A stretch of DNA of 64,000 nucleotides from NCBI GenBank assembly GCA_963824935.1, contig CAWGRF010000023.1, positions 62,001-126,000 of the forward strand. The letters are read 5' to 3'. Each line of letters opens with the position of its first letter. Position 1 is the first letter of the stretch. Source of the DNA: JACCZX01 sp963824935 (GTDB taxonomy: Bacteria > Pseudomonadota > Gammaproteobacteria > Burkholderiales > Burkholderiaceae_F). The notes under the pieces were generated by a model, which worked only from the letters and a program-made list of their open reading frames with translations, was not told the origin of the DNA and ran no database searches. Below are positions 35,749-45,279 of this stretch, piece by piece. The translations under genes were made by a program, and so were the position numbers.

Positions 35749-37338
35749 ATGAATTACGCTGACCTGCGCGACTTTTTGACCCAGCTTGAGCGGTTCGGTG
35801 AGCTCAAGCGCGTTTCGACGGAGGTGTCACCGCACCTCGAAATGACGGAAATCTGCGACCGGGTTTTGCGCTCGGGCGGACCGGCGCTCCTTTTCGAGCG
35901 GCCGGCCGGCTCGAAGATTCCGGTACTCGGCAACTTGTTCGGCACTGTCGGGCGTGTTGCGCGCGCGATGGGCGCTGCGGATGTCGGCGCTCTGCGGGAC
36001 GTCGGTGAATTGCTGGCGGCGCTGAAGGAGCCCGAGGCGCCGCAAGGCTTGCGCGATGCGCTCGGCAAAGTGGCGCAGCTCAAAAGCGCGCTCTGGGATA
36101 TGGCGCCGCGCGACGTGAAAGGCGCCGCATGCCAGTCCATCGTTTGGGAAGCGGACGACGTCGATCTGGGCCGACTCCCGATCCAGACCTGCTGGCCAGG
36201 GGATGCCGGACCGCTGATTACTTGGGGACTCGTGATCACGCGTGGGCCGCATAAGAAGCGCCAAAACCTAGGCATCTACCGTCAACAGGTGTTAACTCGC
36301 AATAAAGTCATCATGCGTTGGCTCGCGCATCGGGGTGGCGCCCTTGACTTTCGAGATCACGCACTGGCGCACCCGGGGCAGCCGTTTCCAATCGCGGTCG
36401 CGCTCGGTGCCGATCCGGCGACGATGCTTGGAGCCGTGACGCCGGTGCCCGACAGTCTTTCCGAGTATCAGTTTGCCGGCTTGTTACGCGGTGGCCGCAC
36501 CGAGATCACGAAGTGCATCGGTAACGAGCTGAGTGTTCCGGCAAGGGCTGAGATCGTGCTCGAGGGTCGCATTCAGCCAGCGCCGAAGGGCACGGGAAGC
36601 GAGATTGAAGCGTCGGACGGCGGCAAGCCCCAGCGGCAGGATTACGAAATAGCGCTTGAAGGGCCGGGGGGCAGCGCGCCGCCCCGGCCCTGGGGGCAGG
36701 ATTACGAAATGGCCCTTGAAGGGCCATTTGGCGACCACACCGGCTACTACAACGAGCGCGAGTGGTTTCCGGTCTTCACCATCGACCGCATCACGATGCG
36801 GCGCGATCCGATCTATCACTCGACCTACACCGGCAAGCCGCCCGATGAGCCGGCTATTCTCGGCGCGGCACTAAACGAGGTGTTCGTGCCGCTGCTGCGC
36901 CGCACGTTTCCGGAGATCCGGGATTTCTATCTTCCGCCCGAAGGCTGCAGCTACCGGATGGCGGTCGTGTCGATGCGGAAGCAATACGCCGGACATGCGA
37001 AGCGCGTGATGTTTGGGGTCTGGAGCTTCTTGCGCCAGTTCATGTACACCAAATTTATCGTGGTCACGGACGAGGACATCGACGTGCGCGACTGGAAGGA
37101 AGTCATCTGGGCCATCACGACGAGAGTCGATCCGGTGCGCGATACCGTCCTGGTCGACAACACTCCGATCGACTATCTCGATTTCGCGTCACCGGTCGCG
37201 GGACTCGGCGGCAAAATGGGGATCGATGCGACCAGCAAGTGGCCGGGCGAAACGCAGCGTGAATGGGGTCGGCCAATCTCCATGGATGCCCAGGTCAAGG
37301 CAAGAATCGACGCAATTTGGAACGAACTCGGAATCTAG
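35749..37338 (+). CDS. ubiD: UbiD-family decarboxylase (4-hydroxy-3-polyprenylbenzoate decarboxylase) with internal duplication
   Basis: 529 residues, about 30 longer than E. coli UbiD. The start is YADLRDFLTQLERFGELKRV, then FERPAGSKIPVLGNLFGT, TWGLVITRGPHKKRQNLGIY, EYQFAGLLRGG and EGPFGDHTGYYNE, all standard and including the prenylated-FMN site region. It acts in ubiquinone synthesis with prFMN made by UbiX. Just before EGPFGDHTGYY lies an extra segment in which QDYEIALEGP is followed 20 residues later by QDYEMALEGP. It is an in-frame 60-bp tandem duplication with a palindrome inside. The frame is kept, so the enzyme may be functional. Confidence 0.93.
   Translation: MNYADLRDFLTQLERFGELKRVSTEVSPHLEMTEICDRVLRSGGPALLFERPAGSKIPVLGNLFGTVGRVARAMGAADVGALRDVGELLAALKEPEAPQGLRDALGKVAQLKSALWDMAPRDVKGAACQSIVWEADDVDLGRLPIQTCWPGDAGPLITWGLVITRGPHKKRQNLGIYRQQVLTRNKVIMRWLAHRGGALDFRDHALAHPGQPFPIAVALGADPATMLGAVTPVPDSLSEYQFAGLLRGGRTEITKCIGNELSVPARAEIVLEGRIQPAPKGTGSEIEASDGGKPQRQDYEIALEGPGGSAPPRPWGQDYEMALEGPFGDHTGYYNEREWFPVFTIDRITMRRDPIYHSTYTGKPPDEPAILGAALNEVFVPLLRRTFPEIRDFYLPPEGCSYRMAVVSMRKQYAGHAKRVMFGVWSFLRQFMYTKFIVVTDEDIDVRDWKEVIWAITTRVDPVRDTVLVDNTPIDYLDFASPVAGLGGKMGIDATSKWPGETQREWGRPISMDAQVKARIDAIWNELGI
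36635..36754 (+). repeat. 60-bp tandem duplication with GC palindrome inside ubiD
   Basis: GGCAGGATTACGAAAT begins at 36635 and again at 36695, and the following CTTGAAGGGCC also recurs, giving a 60-nt period. Within the first unit GGGCCGGGG (36661-36669) and CCCCGGCCC (36682-36690) form a perfect 9-bp hairpin. The second unit then continues into the ordinary ubiD sequence. The palindrome may be an inserted element or a by-product of the duplication. Confidence 0.75.
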
Positions 37339-37341
37339 ACA

Positions 37342-37560
37342 ATGGCCATCGAACGGAAACCGATCAGGCGGGGCGGCATCAAGTCGGCCGGCTACGACCG
37401 CAGCAATCGCGTGCTGGAAATCGAATTCGACAACGGATCGATCATTCAGCACACCGCCGTTGGCGAAGAGATCGCGCGGCGCTTCCTCGCAAGCTCATCG
37501 CCGGCGAGCGTGTACAAGGACACGATTCAGGAAGAATTCACGATCAAGCGAGTGAAGTAG
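37342..37560 (+). CDS. KTSC-domain-like small protein
   Basis: 72 residues. KSAGYDRSNRVLEIEFDNGS, followed by a short helix (EEIARRFLASSSPASVYKD), matches the layout of the small KTSC-domain proteins, whose function is unknown. It starts 3 nt after the ubiD stop, so it is transcribed with it. The stop codon precedes a convergent mgtE by 67 nt. Confidence 0.7.
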   Translation: MAIERKPIRRGGIKSAGYDRSNRVLEIEFDNGSIIQHTAVGEEIARRFLASSSPASVYKDTIQEEFTIKRVK

Positions 37561-37627
37561 CGGAGCTCGTTTTCGTGCCTTTGTCCTGTGGGCAGACGCG
37601 CGGCCGCTCTGAGGGCAGCCCGCCTCG

Positions 37628-39118
37628 CTACAAGAAAAAGAGCGTTGCGAGGCCCAGAAAGATAAACACGCCCATGCTGTCCGTAGTGAACGTCAACAGC
37701 ACCGACGATCCGAGCGCCGGATCGCGGCCTGAGCGTTCGAGTACCAGCGGCACGAACATTCCAACCAGCGCCGCGATCGTCATGTTCAATGTCATCGCCA
37801 GCAGCAAGGTCAAACCAATCAACCACCCGCGCGGACTGTCGGCGTAGATCCACCACGCGACCAGTCCGGCAATGCTGCCCCACACCAGTCCATTCAGGAC
37901 GGCGATGATCAGCTCTTTCAGTATCAGCCGCTTCGCATTGCCGCCGGTGACTTGACCCAGCGCAAGCGAGCGGATCATTAGCGTCATCGTCTGGTTGCCG
38001 GAATTGCCGGCAATTCCCATCACGATCGTCATCAAGGTGGCGAGCGCGACGACTCGCTCGATCGTCGTCTCAAAGGCGCCTATCACGCGCGATGCAAAAA
38101 AAGCCGTGCACAGATTGATCGCGAGCCAGAGCCAGCGATTACGCGCCGAGTTCCAGACGGATGCGAACAGATCCTCGTCTTCGCGCAAGCCGGCTTGCGC
38201 CAGCGCCGCGTCCTCGCCCTCTTCGCGAATGACGTCGACCACTTCGTCGATCGTCAGGCGCCCGACCAGCCGACCGGCTTCGTCGACGACCGGCGCCGAG
38301 ACCAGGTCGTAGCGTTCGAACGCCTGCGCTGCTTCGCTCGTTTCGTCGAGCGGCGAAAGCGTCATCAAGTCGGTGTTCATTACCGACGCGACCTCGACTT
38401 CGGGTTCATTCAACAGCAGGCGGTCGAGCGGCAGCCCGCCTTTCAAGACATCGTGCCGATCAACGACGAATATCTGATCGGTGTGATCCGGCAGCGCATC
38501 GAAGCGGCGCAGATAGCGCAGCACGACTTCGAGCGTTACATCCTCACGAATCGTGATCATCTCGAAGTCCATCAGCGCCCCGACCGAATCATCGGGGTAC
38601 GACATCGACGCGCGTAGCTGCGCGCGCTCTTCGGTCGTGAGGCTCTGCTGAACTTCAGCGACGACGTCGGCCGGCAGGTCGTCCGCGATCGCGGCGATTT
38701 CATCGGTTTCGAGGCTTTCGACCGCGTCGACCAGTTCCTCGCGATTCATCGACGCGATCAGCGTCTCGCGCACGGCGTCGTTGACCTCGATCAGAATCTC
38801 GCCGTCGCGATCGGCCTTGACGCCGTCCCATACGGTGAGTCTGTCTTCGAGCGGCAACGCTTCGAGGATGTACGCGATATCGGCCGGATGCAGCCGATCC
38901 AGAATCGTCTTCAGCTCGTTCAGGTGTTGGCGATGAACGAGTTGTTCAACCAATGCTTTTTTTTCTTCGGCCGGCGTCTGCTCGCGATGCACCAGGGCTT
39001 CGACCCGGCGCTGCTTTCCCAACACTTGCTCGACGCGCGCGAGCGCGCGCTGCGCGGCTTCCGGATCGTGCGCCGGCGCAGCGTCTCGCTTTTCGCGTTC
39101 GAGTTGTTGTTCGTTCAT
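37628..39118 (-). CDS. mgtE: Magnesium transporter MgtE
   Basis: 496 residues, intact. A coiled N-terminal region leads into the MgtE N superhelix (LHPADIAYILEALPLEDRL), two CBS domains (DFEMITIREDVTLEVVLRYL; VASVMNTDLMTLSPLDETSE), a plug helix, and five membrane helices with the conserved pore stretch VMGIAGNSGNQTMTLMIRSLA. It is a Mg2+-gated channel-type importer of the inner membrane. The first 60 residues are charged and longer than in the Thermus protein. Confidence 0.95.
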   Translation of the reverse strand: MNEQQLEREKRDAAPAHDPEAAQRALARVEQVLGKQRRVEALVHREQTPAEEKKALVEQLVHRQHLNELKTILDRLHPADIAYILEALPLEDRLTVWDGVKADRDGEILIEVNDAVRETLIASMNREELVDAVESLETDEIAAIADDLPADVVAEVQQSLTTEERAQLRASMSYPDDSVGALMDFEMITIREDVTLEVVLRYLRRFDALPDHTDQIFVVDRHDVLKGGLPLDRLLLNEPEVEVASVMNTDLMTLSPLDETSEAAQAFERYDLVSAPVVDEAGRLVGRLTIDEVVDVIREEGEDAALAQAGLREDEDLFASVWNSARNRWLWLAINLCTAFFASRVIGAFETTIERVVALATLMTIVMGIAGNSGNQTMTLMIRSLALGQVTGGNAKRLILKELIIAVLNGLVWGSIAGLVAWWIYADSPRGWLIGLTLLLAMTLNMTIAALVGMFVPLVLERSGRDPALGSSVLLTFTTDSMGVFIFLGLATLFFL

Positions 39119-39239
39119 CGGAGTCGCGCGTTAGTGCCGCTCAGCGGCGCACGGATTGTATTCGGCAAGCGAGGTTTTCGAAGCTCTTGCTTGCCGCCTT
39201 GATGCGGACGGCATAGCGACCGCTGCCAACCGATCCAGT

Positions 39240-39947
39240 CTACGGCGCAACTACATCCAGCATGAAGCGTTGAATGGCCGCGGTTCTCTTGTCGAGATAA
39301 GGTCCCGACCGGATGCGGCCGTAGCGCTTGGGATTCGGCAGATACGCGGCTAAGCGCGCGGACTGTTCAGCGTTCAGTTGTGACGCATTGACTCCGAAAT
39401 AGTGGCGCGCTGCAGCCTCTGCGCCGAAGACCCCGTCCCCCCACTCGACGACGTTCAGGTACACCTCCAGAATGCGGCGCTTGTCCCATAGCGCCTCGAT
39501 CATGTAGGTGATGACGAGCTCCTGCGCCTTGCGCCAGTAACTTCGCTCCGACGACAAGAACAGGTTCTTCGCGAGCTGCTGAGTGATGGTCGAGCCGCCG
39601 CGCGCGAGCTTGCCCTTGCGGATATTCTCCTTGTAAGCCTTCTCGATGGCGTCCCAATCAACGCCTTCATGCTCGGTGAAGTGCGAGTCCTCCGAGGCAA
39701 TGACGGCACGCTTCAGTTGATTCGAGATGCGTTCGTATTCGATCCAGCGATGCTTCAGTTCGGCGTTAGGCTTTTTCTCCTGCAGCGTCGCGAGCTCGCG
39801 GCGCATGAACGACGTCGTACCCGGGTCGTTCCACTTCCACCAGGCCACCCAGCCGAAGTACCAAAGCTGGACCAACAGCAAGACGGTCAGTGCGACGAAT
39901 GCCGCAAGCAGCGCGGCGCGCGACAGCCAGCGCAACATTGAGCGCAT
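39240..39947 (-). CDS. mtgA: Monofunctional biosynthetic peptidoglycan transglycosylase
   Basis: 235 residues. One N-terminal membrane helix (AALLAAFVALTVLLLVQLWY) is followed by a GT51 domain: AVIASEDSHFTEHEGVDWDA with the catalytic glutamate in SEDSHF, then GGSTITQQLAKNLFLSSERS, RRILEVYLNVVEWG and GAEAAARHYFG. It polymerises lipid II glycan strands in the periplasm. It follows aroE with a 2-nt gap. Confidence 0.95.
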   Translation of the reverse strand: MRSMLRWLSRAALLAAFVALTVLLLVQLWYFGWVAWWKWNDPGTTSFMRRELATLQEKKPNAELKHRWIEYERISNQLKRAVIASEDSHFTEHEGVDWDAIEKAYKENIRKGKLARGGSTITQQLAKNLFLSSERSYWRKAQELVITYMIEALWDKRRILEVYLNVVEWGDGVFGAEAAARHYFGVNASQLNAEQSARLAAYLPNPKRYGRIRSGPYLDKRTAAIQRFMLDVVAP

Positions 39948-39949
39948 GG

Positions 39950-40795
39950 CTATTTGGCGATGCTGTGCTCGGCCGATTGCTGCTTGATCAGATCTCGCAA
40001 TTCGCGGTACACGGCCTTGGTGTCAGGGCGTACGCCGCGCCACAGCAGGAAAGACTCGGCTGCCTGCTCGATCAGCATGCCGAGGCCGTCGACGACGATC
40101 TTTGTACCGCCAGACTTGGCGAGTTGCATGAAGGGTGTCGGCTCGGCGGCGTAAACCAGGTCGTACGCCAGCGCACAATCGTTGAACGTGTCCGGATCGA
40201 TCGCCGGTGCCTCGTTATGCAGGCTGGTCGTCGTGCCGTTGATGATCAGATCGAAATGCTCGGCGGGGATCTCGTCAAAGTGAATCGCCTCGACGCCGAA
40301 TTCTTCGGCCAGCTCTTCGGCGCGCTTGTGCGATCGATTGGCGACCGCCAGCCACCGTGGGCTCTCGTCCAGCACCGAACCAATCAGCCCGCGCACGACG
40401 CCACCGGCGCCAAGGATCAGCACCGTGCAATTCGACAACGAAAATTGCAGACGTTCGCGCAGATCACGCACGAAGCCCACGCCGTCGGTGTTGTCGCCGA
40501 TGATCGTGTCGCCGTCGAACTTCAACGTATTGACCGCTCCGGCCAGTCTGGCGCGCGGCGTCAGATCGTCGGCCAGCTTCGCGGCATCGATCTTGAACGG
40601 CAAGGTGACATTGATACCGGCATAGCCGGCTTCGCGCAGCGCGAGCGCCTTGTCTTCGAAGCCGTCGAGCGGCGCTTCGATGCGCTCGTACGAGAGGCGC
40701 TGGCGTACCTGCTGCGCAAACCGCTGATGAATCTCCGGCGAGCGGCTATGCGCAATCGGGTTGCCGACCACTCCGTACTTGTCGACGGCGCTCAT
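39950..40795 (-). CDS. aroE: Shikimate dehydrogenase
   Basis: 281 residues from ATG 40795. DKYGVVGNPIAHSRSPEIHQ (shikimate-binding SRS), GINVTLPFKIDA with the catalytic lysine, GDNTDGVGFVRDL with the catalytic aspartate, VLILGAGGVVRGLIGSVL and ANRSHKRAEELA (NADPH preference). It reduces 3-dehydroshikimate in the aromatic amino acid pathway. It sits between the TonB-like gene and mtgA on the same strand, an order I know from Burkholderiales. Confidence 0.96.
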   Translation of the reverse strand: MSAVDKYGVVGNPIAHSRSPEIHQRFAQQVRQRLSYERIEAPLDGFEDKALALREAGYAGINVTLPFKIDAAKLADDLTPRARLAGAVNTLKFDGDTIIGDNTDGVGFVRDLRERLQFSLSNCTVLILGAGGVVRGLIGSVLDESPRWLAVANRSHKRAEELAEEFGVEAIHFDEIPAEHFDLIINGTTTSLHNEAPAIDPDTFNDCALAYDLVYAAEPTPFMQLAKSGGTKIVVDGLGMLIEQAAESFLLWRGVRPDTKAVYRELRDLIKQQSAEHSIAK

Positions 40796-40805
40796 GAGCT
40801 TCGAT

Positions 40806-41707
40806 TCAGGGCTTTGCGCTGCGGGTGGCCAGCTGGTCGTTGGTGAAGATCCAGGTACGCGTAATTTCAAGGATATCCGTGTCGCGCGCAATCTCCGGCG
40901 GAAACGGAGGGTACGGACCGGCAATTTGCACGATTCGCCGCGCCGCGCGATCCAGTATCTGCGAGCCCGATGATTGCTCGATCAATGCGTCGGCCACCGA
41001 GCCGTCCTTGCGAATCGCCACTGTCATGCGCAGCGCGCCGTAATACCGCCCCCGCGCATCGTTCGGGTAGTTCTCGTTGCCGATTCTTTCGACGCGTGCA
41101 CGCCAGTCTTCGACGTAGCGCGCAAAGCGGTATTCCGACGCGCTCGGCATGAAATGGTGCTTGCGTGGCCGCTTTTGATAGTCCGAAATCTGTTTGGCGA
41201 TTTCGGCCTGCGCACGTGCTAGTTGCTGGGTTGTTTCCTCATCGGTGCTGCCGTTTTGCATCGCCTCGGTCGATGCGTCCTTTGGCGGATTCGGTCTGCA
41301 ACTGCAGGGATTCGCGCAACGTCGCCAACAGCTTCTTCTGCTCTTCCTCAAGCTGTTGCACGGTCTTGCGCGCTGACTCGAGCGAATCGCCATCGCGCAT
41401 CTCGAAGCTGTTTGGTAGCGGCGACGTGCGCCGACCCGCATCGTTGGCGCCGCCGCCATCGAGGTTGTTCTGCGCCAGCGCTTCAACCGTGCCTGGCGCA
41501 GCTGGCGCTCTTGGCGTTGACCAGGATGATCTCGACTGGTGGGTCGGTCGAGCGCACTCGGAACAGTTCTGGATCGACGAAGCGAACTGCCAGTGCGGTG
41601 ATGTGCAGACCAACGGATACCGTCATCGCCATGACCAGCACCTTGTCGGCCAGCACCGAGCGCAGTCCGTAGGCAGGTGCGGCCAGGCTCAGTGCGGCCA
41701 CCTCCAT
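40806..41707 (-). CDS. TonB-like energy-transducer protein (two frameshifts)
   Basis: About 299 residues after correction. One N-terminal membrane helix (DKVLVMAMTVSVGLHITALA), a periplasmic coiled-coil-like stretch (ARKTVQQLEEEQKKLLATLR), then a TonB C-terminal domain (ALRMTVAIRKDGSVADALIE ... LDRAARRIVQIAGPYPPFP). It lacks a long Pro/Lys region, so it is closer to TolA/TonB hybrids. The breaks are near 41507 (one extra A; corrected NAKSAAAPGTVEA) and near 41282 (one extra G; corrected SAKDASTEAMQNGS). It lies directly before aroE. Confidence 0.8.
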
Positions 41708-41826
41708 TCAACTACGTCCCATTGGACCACTTGTCTGCAGCGAGGTCATTCGTCCGTTTGAACTTTTTCTGACGATGTCAAACGATTGTAGCCAGCACCT
41801 TCGGCAATCAGCGTGACAAGATCGCG

Positions 41827-43899
41827 CTAGTCTCGCCATCCGCACACAAGATGGTCGTTTAGCTCGGACTGCTCTGCCGCGCCGCCTCGTGTTGGATCGA
41901 TTGCATCGGTGGCCAGGTGTTCGCCTGCCAATTCCGCGCTTTGCTCGGCCATGGTCTCCGGCGCCGCGTCGACAGTCTCGTCGATCAACTCTTCCTCGTC
42001 GATATCGATAACCGTCTGCGCGGCCAGCACTCGGTGCACTCTCGCTTCGAGAGTGAGATCAAGCGCATCGGTCGCGATGACATCGAGCTCTAGCCGTTGC
42101 CCGCGCGGCAAGTCGGCAAGTCCAGGCAGACGCGTAATGAACGGCAGTCCGTCGATGCGCAGCACGTCGCCTCTTAGCACCGTGGCGTCGATGCGCGTTA
42201 GGTTTTCTTGATGAATCCAGCGCAGAGACCAGTAGCGCTCCAGCGTCCGTTGAAACTCCGCATATGCGCCGTACGCCGATTCAAACCCCGAAACGACGCC
42301 GAACAGTTCGGCGTCGTTCGTCGAGTATGGCGGCGGCTCTCCGTTGACACATGCGAGAAGTTGTCGCTGGTTGACCAGGTCGACATAACGGCGCAGCGGC
42401 GATGTGCACCATGCATAGTGCTCGACGCCGATGCCTTCGTGTGACGCCGGCGCAGTCCCCATCTTGACGCGCCCGAGCGCTTGCGAACGATAGATTCCAA
42501 CCGCGCGGCGCGCCGCCAGCCAGCCGCCCCAGGTGGTGTTGGCAAAGATCATCAGCTCGGCCACGATCAGATCGAGCGGAGATCCGCGACGGCGCTGGCG
42601 GATCATCACGCGTGCCTGATCATCGACACCGTCGAGCTCGAAGGAGTAGTCGATGCGGCCGATTGGTTCAGGACGGCCCCGCACCTGCTCACGTTGCACC
42701 AGCAACCTGCGCGCAACGTGCCAGAGAATGCTCAATTGTTCGGCAAACGGCGAGTCAAACTCGCCGGTCCCGATTGCCGCTTCGGTAACAATCTCATCGA
42801 GCCGATCGTGCCGCAGGTTGGCTTCGATATGCACTTGTTCGGGTCGGAACTCGGTCGCAACAATCTCGAACGTTTGAGGATCGACATCCGCATAGAGCGA
42901 CAGCACCGGCGCCTGGTTGCCCTCGTTCAGCGACAAGGCGTCGATCCAGGCGTCCGGCAGCATCGTGTATTTGACTCCGGGCGCGTAGACCGTCGACATG
43001 CGCGAGCGGGCGATCGCGTCGATCGGATGACCACGCGGGATCGCGACCGCCGGTGCCGCTATGTGGATACCGATTCTGATGCGATCGCCGAGTGGCTGCA
43101 CAGAAAAGGCGTCGTCGATTTCAGTCGTTGCAGAGTCGTCGATTGAAAACGCGCGAACCGCCGCCAGCGACAGCTCACTCGACCCGCCATTCGACCGATT
43201 CGGCGCCGGCAGATCCACGGCGAACCCCGTCCCGCGCGGGAAATGCTGCGCGAGAAAACTATCGACGTGCCAGCGGTACGGCGAAGCGATGGCGCCTCGC
43301 GCCAACAGCAGCCGCAGCGGCGTCATGTGCGACTCGGCCGCCGCCTGCTGCAGCGCCTTGAACTCGATTGAATTGCGATCGGGGTTGACCAGCAGCTCCA
43401 CCGCCTGCCGTGTGATCGCCTCCGGCGCACGGCCGGACTTCAGCTCCTCGACATACTGTTGCCTCAATTCCTCTTGCTTGCGTTTGCGCTCGACTGCAGC
43501 GAGTGCGGCCTTGAGCGTCTCCGCCGGCGCGGGCCGATAACGGCCGCGACCCTTGCGATAGAAGTAAACCGGAGCGCTGTGCAATCGAAAAAGCAGCGCT
43601 GCCGCTTGCTCGGCGGTCGGCTCAGCGCCGAAATACTCGCGCGCCAGCTCGATGAATCCGAACTCTTCCTGCGGCGCAACCTCCCATAAAAAGTCGAGAT
43701 CGATCGATTCGGCTTGCGCGTTTCCTCGCTCGATCAATGCGCCGGGTGAAGGCTCTGCAAACCGCAGCAGCACATGCGAGGACTTGACTTTCGTGCGCTT
43801 GCCGCTCGGCAGCTCGATCTGATGCGACGTGCCGGCGTTCGCAATCTCGGTGCCGGCTTTGAACGCGCCATCGTCATCGAACAACAGGTACGTACTCAC
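41827..43899 (-). CDS. RNB-domain exoribonuclease (RNase II/VacB type)
   Basis: 690 residues from a GTG start, intact. The N-terminal region contains a helical insert (AAVERKRKQEELRQQYVEEL). The RNB catalytic domain starts AVRAFSIDDSATTEIDDAFS with the metal-binding aspartates, followed by PRGHPIDAIARSRMSTVYAP, MLPDAWIDALSLNEGNQAPV and the substrate-channel region YAWCTSPLRRYVDLVNQRQL. A C-terminal S1-like part and an acidic tail follow. It degrades RNA 3' to 5'. The length suggests the Burkholderiales RNase II-like group rather than RNase R. Confidence 0.9.
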   Translation of the reverse strand: MSTYLLFDDDGAFKAGTEIANAGTSHQIELPSGKRTKVKSSHVLLRFAEPSPGALIERGNAQAESIDLDFLWEVAPQEEFGFIELAREYFGAEPTAEQAAALLFRLHSAPVYFYRKGRGRYRPAPAETLKAALAAVERKRKQEELRQQYVEELKSGRAPEAITRQAVELLVNPDRNSIEFKALQQAAAESHMTPLRLLLARGAIASPYRWHVDSFLAQHFPRGTGFAVDLPAPNRSNGGSSELSLAAVRAFSIDDSATTEIDDAFSVQPLGDRIRIGIHIAAPAVAIPRGHPIDAIARSRMSTVYAPGVKYTMLPDAWIDALSLNEGNQAPVLSLYADVDPQTFEIVATEFRPEQVHIEANLRHDRLDEIVTEAAIGTGEFDSPFAEQLSILWHVARRLLVQREQVRGRPEPIGRIDYSFELDGVDDQARVMIRQRRRGSPLDLIVAELMIFANTTWGGWLAARRAVGIYRSQALGRVKMGTAPASHEGIGVEHYAWCTSPLRRYVDLVNQRQLLACVNGEPPPYSTNDAELFGVVSGFESAYGAYAEFQRTLERYWSLRWIHQENLTRIDATVLRGDVLRIDGLPFITRLPGLADLPRGQRLELDVIATDALDLTLEARVHRVLAAQTVIDIDEEELIDETVDAAPETMAEQSAELAGEHLATDAIDPTRGGAAEQSELNDHLVCGWRD

Positions 43900-43929
43900 T
43901 GCGAGGCCGCGAAGGTGAAAATGGATGCT

Positions 43930-44673
43930 TCAAACCGTCAATCCGCCGGATACCTCGATGACGGCGCCATTGATATACGACGCTTCGTCGGACGCGAGAA
44001 ACGCATACACATTGGCGACGTCTTCGGGAGTTCCCAGTCGATGCAATGGCACGCGCTGCTTCAGCTGCTCGAGCACTTTTGCCGGAATCGTGTCGAGGAT
44101 GTGCGTGGCGATGAATCCGGGCGCGACTGCGTTACAGCGGATTCCCTTCGGCCCAAGCTCGCGCGCCCAGGTCTTGACGAAGCCGATGACGCCGAACTTG
44201 CTGGCCGCGTAATTCGTCTGGCCGAAGTTACCGTAAATGCCGACGACGCTCGATGCATTGAGAATCACACCGCTGCCCTGCTGCACCATCGTATCGATCA
44301 CCGCCTGCGCGCTGTTATACGTGCCCTTCAAATTGACGTCGATCACGCGATCGAACTCATCCTCGGTCATTTTCTGCAAGCGTGCGTCAAGTGTGATTCC
44401 AGCGTTGTTGACCAACACGTCGATTCGCCCATGGCGTTGCTTGACTTCGGCGACCATCGAATCGATCTGATCACGGACAGTGACGTCAACGATCATTCCA
44501 TCGATCGGACCGCGGCTCGATAAAGATACTCGTGCTGAGTCGATCGATTCCTTGCTGATGTCGCATACAACAACCTTTGCACCTTCGTCCAAGAACTTGC
44601 GGGCGGTGGCGTAGCCGATGCCCTGCGCCGCCCCTGTAATGATCGCGATCTTGCCTTGCAAACGCTCCCCCAC
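43930..44673 (-). CDS. 3-oxoacyl-ACP reductase-like SDR (FabG family)
   Basis: 247 residues. Start GTG 44673, 5 nt after AAGGAG. The NAD(P) motif GAAQGIG is near residue 15, NNAG near residue 90, and the catalytic serine and YxxxK in NASSVVGIYGNFGQTNYAAS (plus K) near residues 140-160. The C-terminal GAVIEVSGGLTV is typical of FabG/PhaB. It is a stand-alone copy outside a fab cluster, so a role in acetoacetyl-CoA reduction or general beta-ketoacyl reduction is equally possible. Confidence 0.88.
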   Translation of the reverse strand: MGERLQGKIAIITGAAQGIGYATARKFLDEGAKVVVCDISKESIDSARVSLSSRGPIDGMIVDVTVRDQIDSMVAEVKQRHGRIDVLVNNAGITLDARLQKMTEDEFDRVIDVNLKGTYNSAQAVIDTMVQQGSGVILNASSVVGIYGNFGQTNYAASKFGVIGFVKTWARELGPKGIRCNAVAPGFIATHILDTIPAKVLEQLKQRVPLHRLGTPEDVANVYAFLASDEASYINGAVIEVSGGLTV

Positions 44674-44682
44674 CAAAACTCC

Positions 44683-45279
44683 TTATTCAATGCCGCAGAA
44701 CGACAGTACCTCATCAACATACTGCGCGAAATCCGACAGCTCGTGATTACTGCCTTCGATCACACGCTGCCGTGCGCCTTGGTACTTCGCAACCATCATC
44801 CGATAGTCGATCACCGTGTCGCCGGTGGCCGCAACTAGAAAGTAGCGCTCCGGCTTCGTCACCGGGGCATCAAGATCGCGCAGCTCGTCGATGTATTCCG
44901 GCCGAAAATCGATTTCGGCATCACTGAAGAAAACGGGCTGACGGCCGATGTGAGCCTCCAAATCACGCGCGGGATTAATGGCGGGGTTCAGCAGCGCCGC
45001 GCGGCAGCCGAGCTGTTCTGCAACCCATGTTGCGTAGTAGCCGCCAAGCGATGATCCGATCAGCGCAACTCGATCGGCCGGCTTTGCCCGGGCTGCATAG
45101 AGTGCCAGTTGCGACGCTATGCGCGGCGAAGCTGGTAAGGCCGGACACATGAACTGATCAGCCAGACCACGTTGCTGTAGACGCTCCCGCAGCATCAGCG
45201 CTTTGCGCGATGCTGGCGATGAACGAAATCCATGCAGGTAGATGATCACGCTCGCGTCTTCGACATCGCCGGCAATCAC
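44683..45279 (-). CDS. YqiA-family esterase
   Basis: 198 residues, a small alpha/beta hydrolase: IIYLHGFRSSPASRKALMLR (oxyanion region), nucleophile in LIGSSLGGYYATWVAEQLG, LLNPAINPARDLEAHIG, acidic residue in ATGDTVIDYRMM and histidine in EGSNHELSDFAQY. This matches the UPF0227/YqiA group of short esterases. Its GTG start overlaps the mpl stop (GTGA), so expression follows mpl. Confidence 0.88.
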   Translation of the reverse strand: MIAGDVEDASVIIYLHGFRSSPASRKALMLRERLQQRGLADQFMCPALPASPRIASQLALYAARAKPADRVALIGSSLGGYYATWVAEQLGCRAALLNPAINPARDLEAHIGRQPVFFSDAEIDFRPEYIDELRDLDAPVTKPERYFLVAATGDTVIDYRMMVAKYQGARQRVIEGSNHELSDFAQYVDEVLSFCGIE

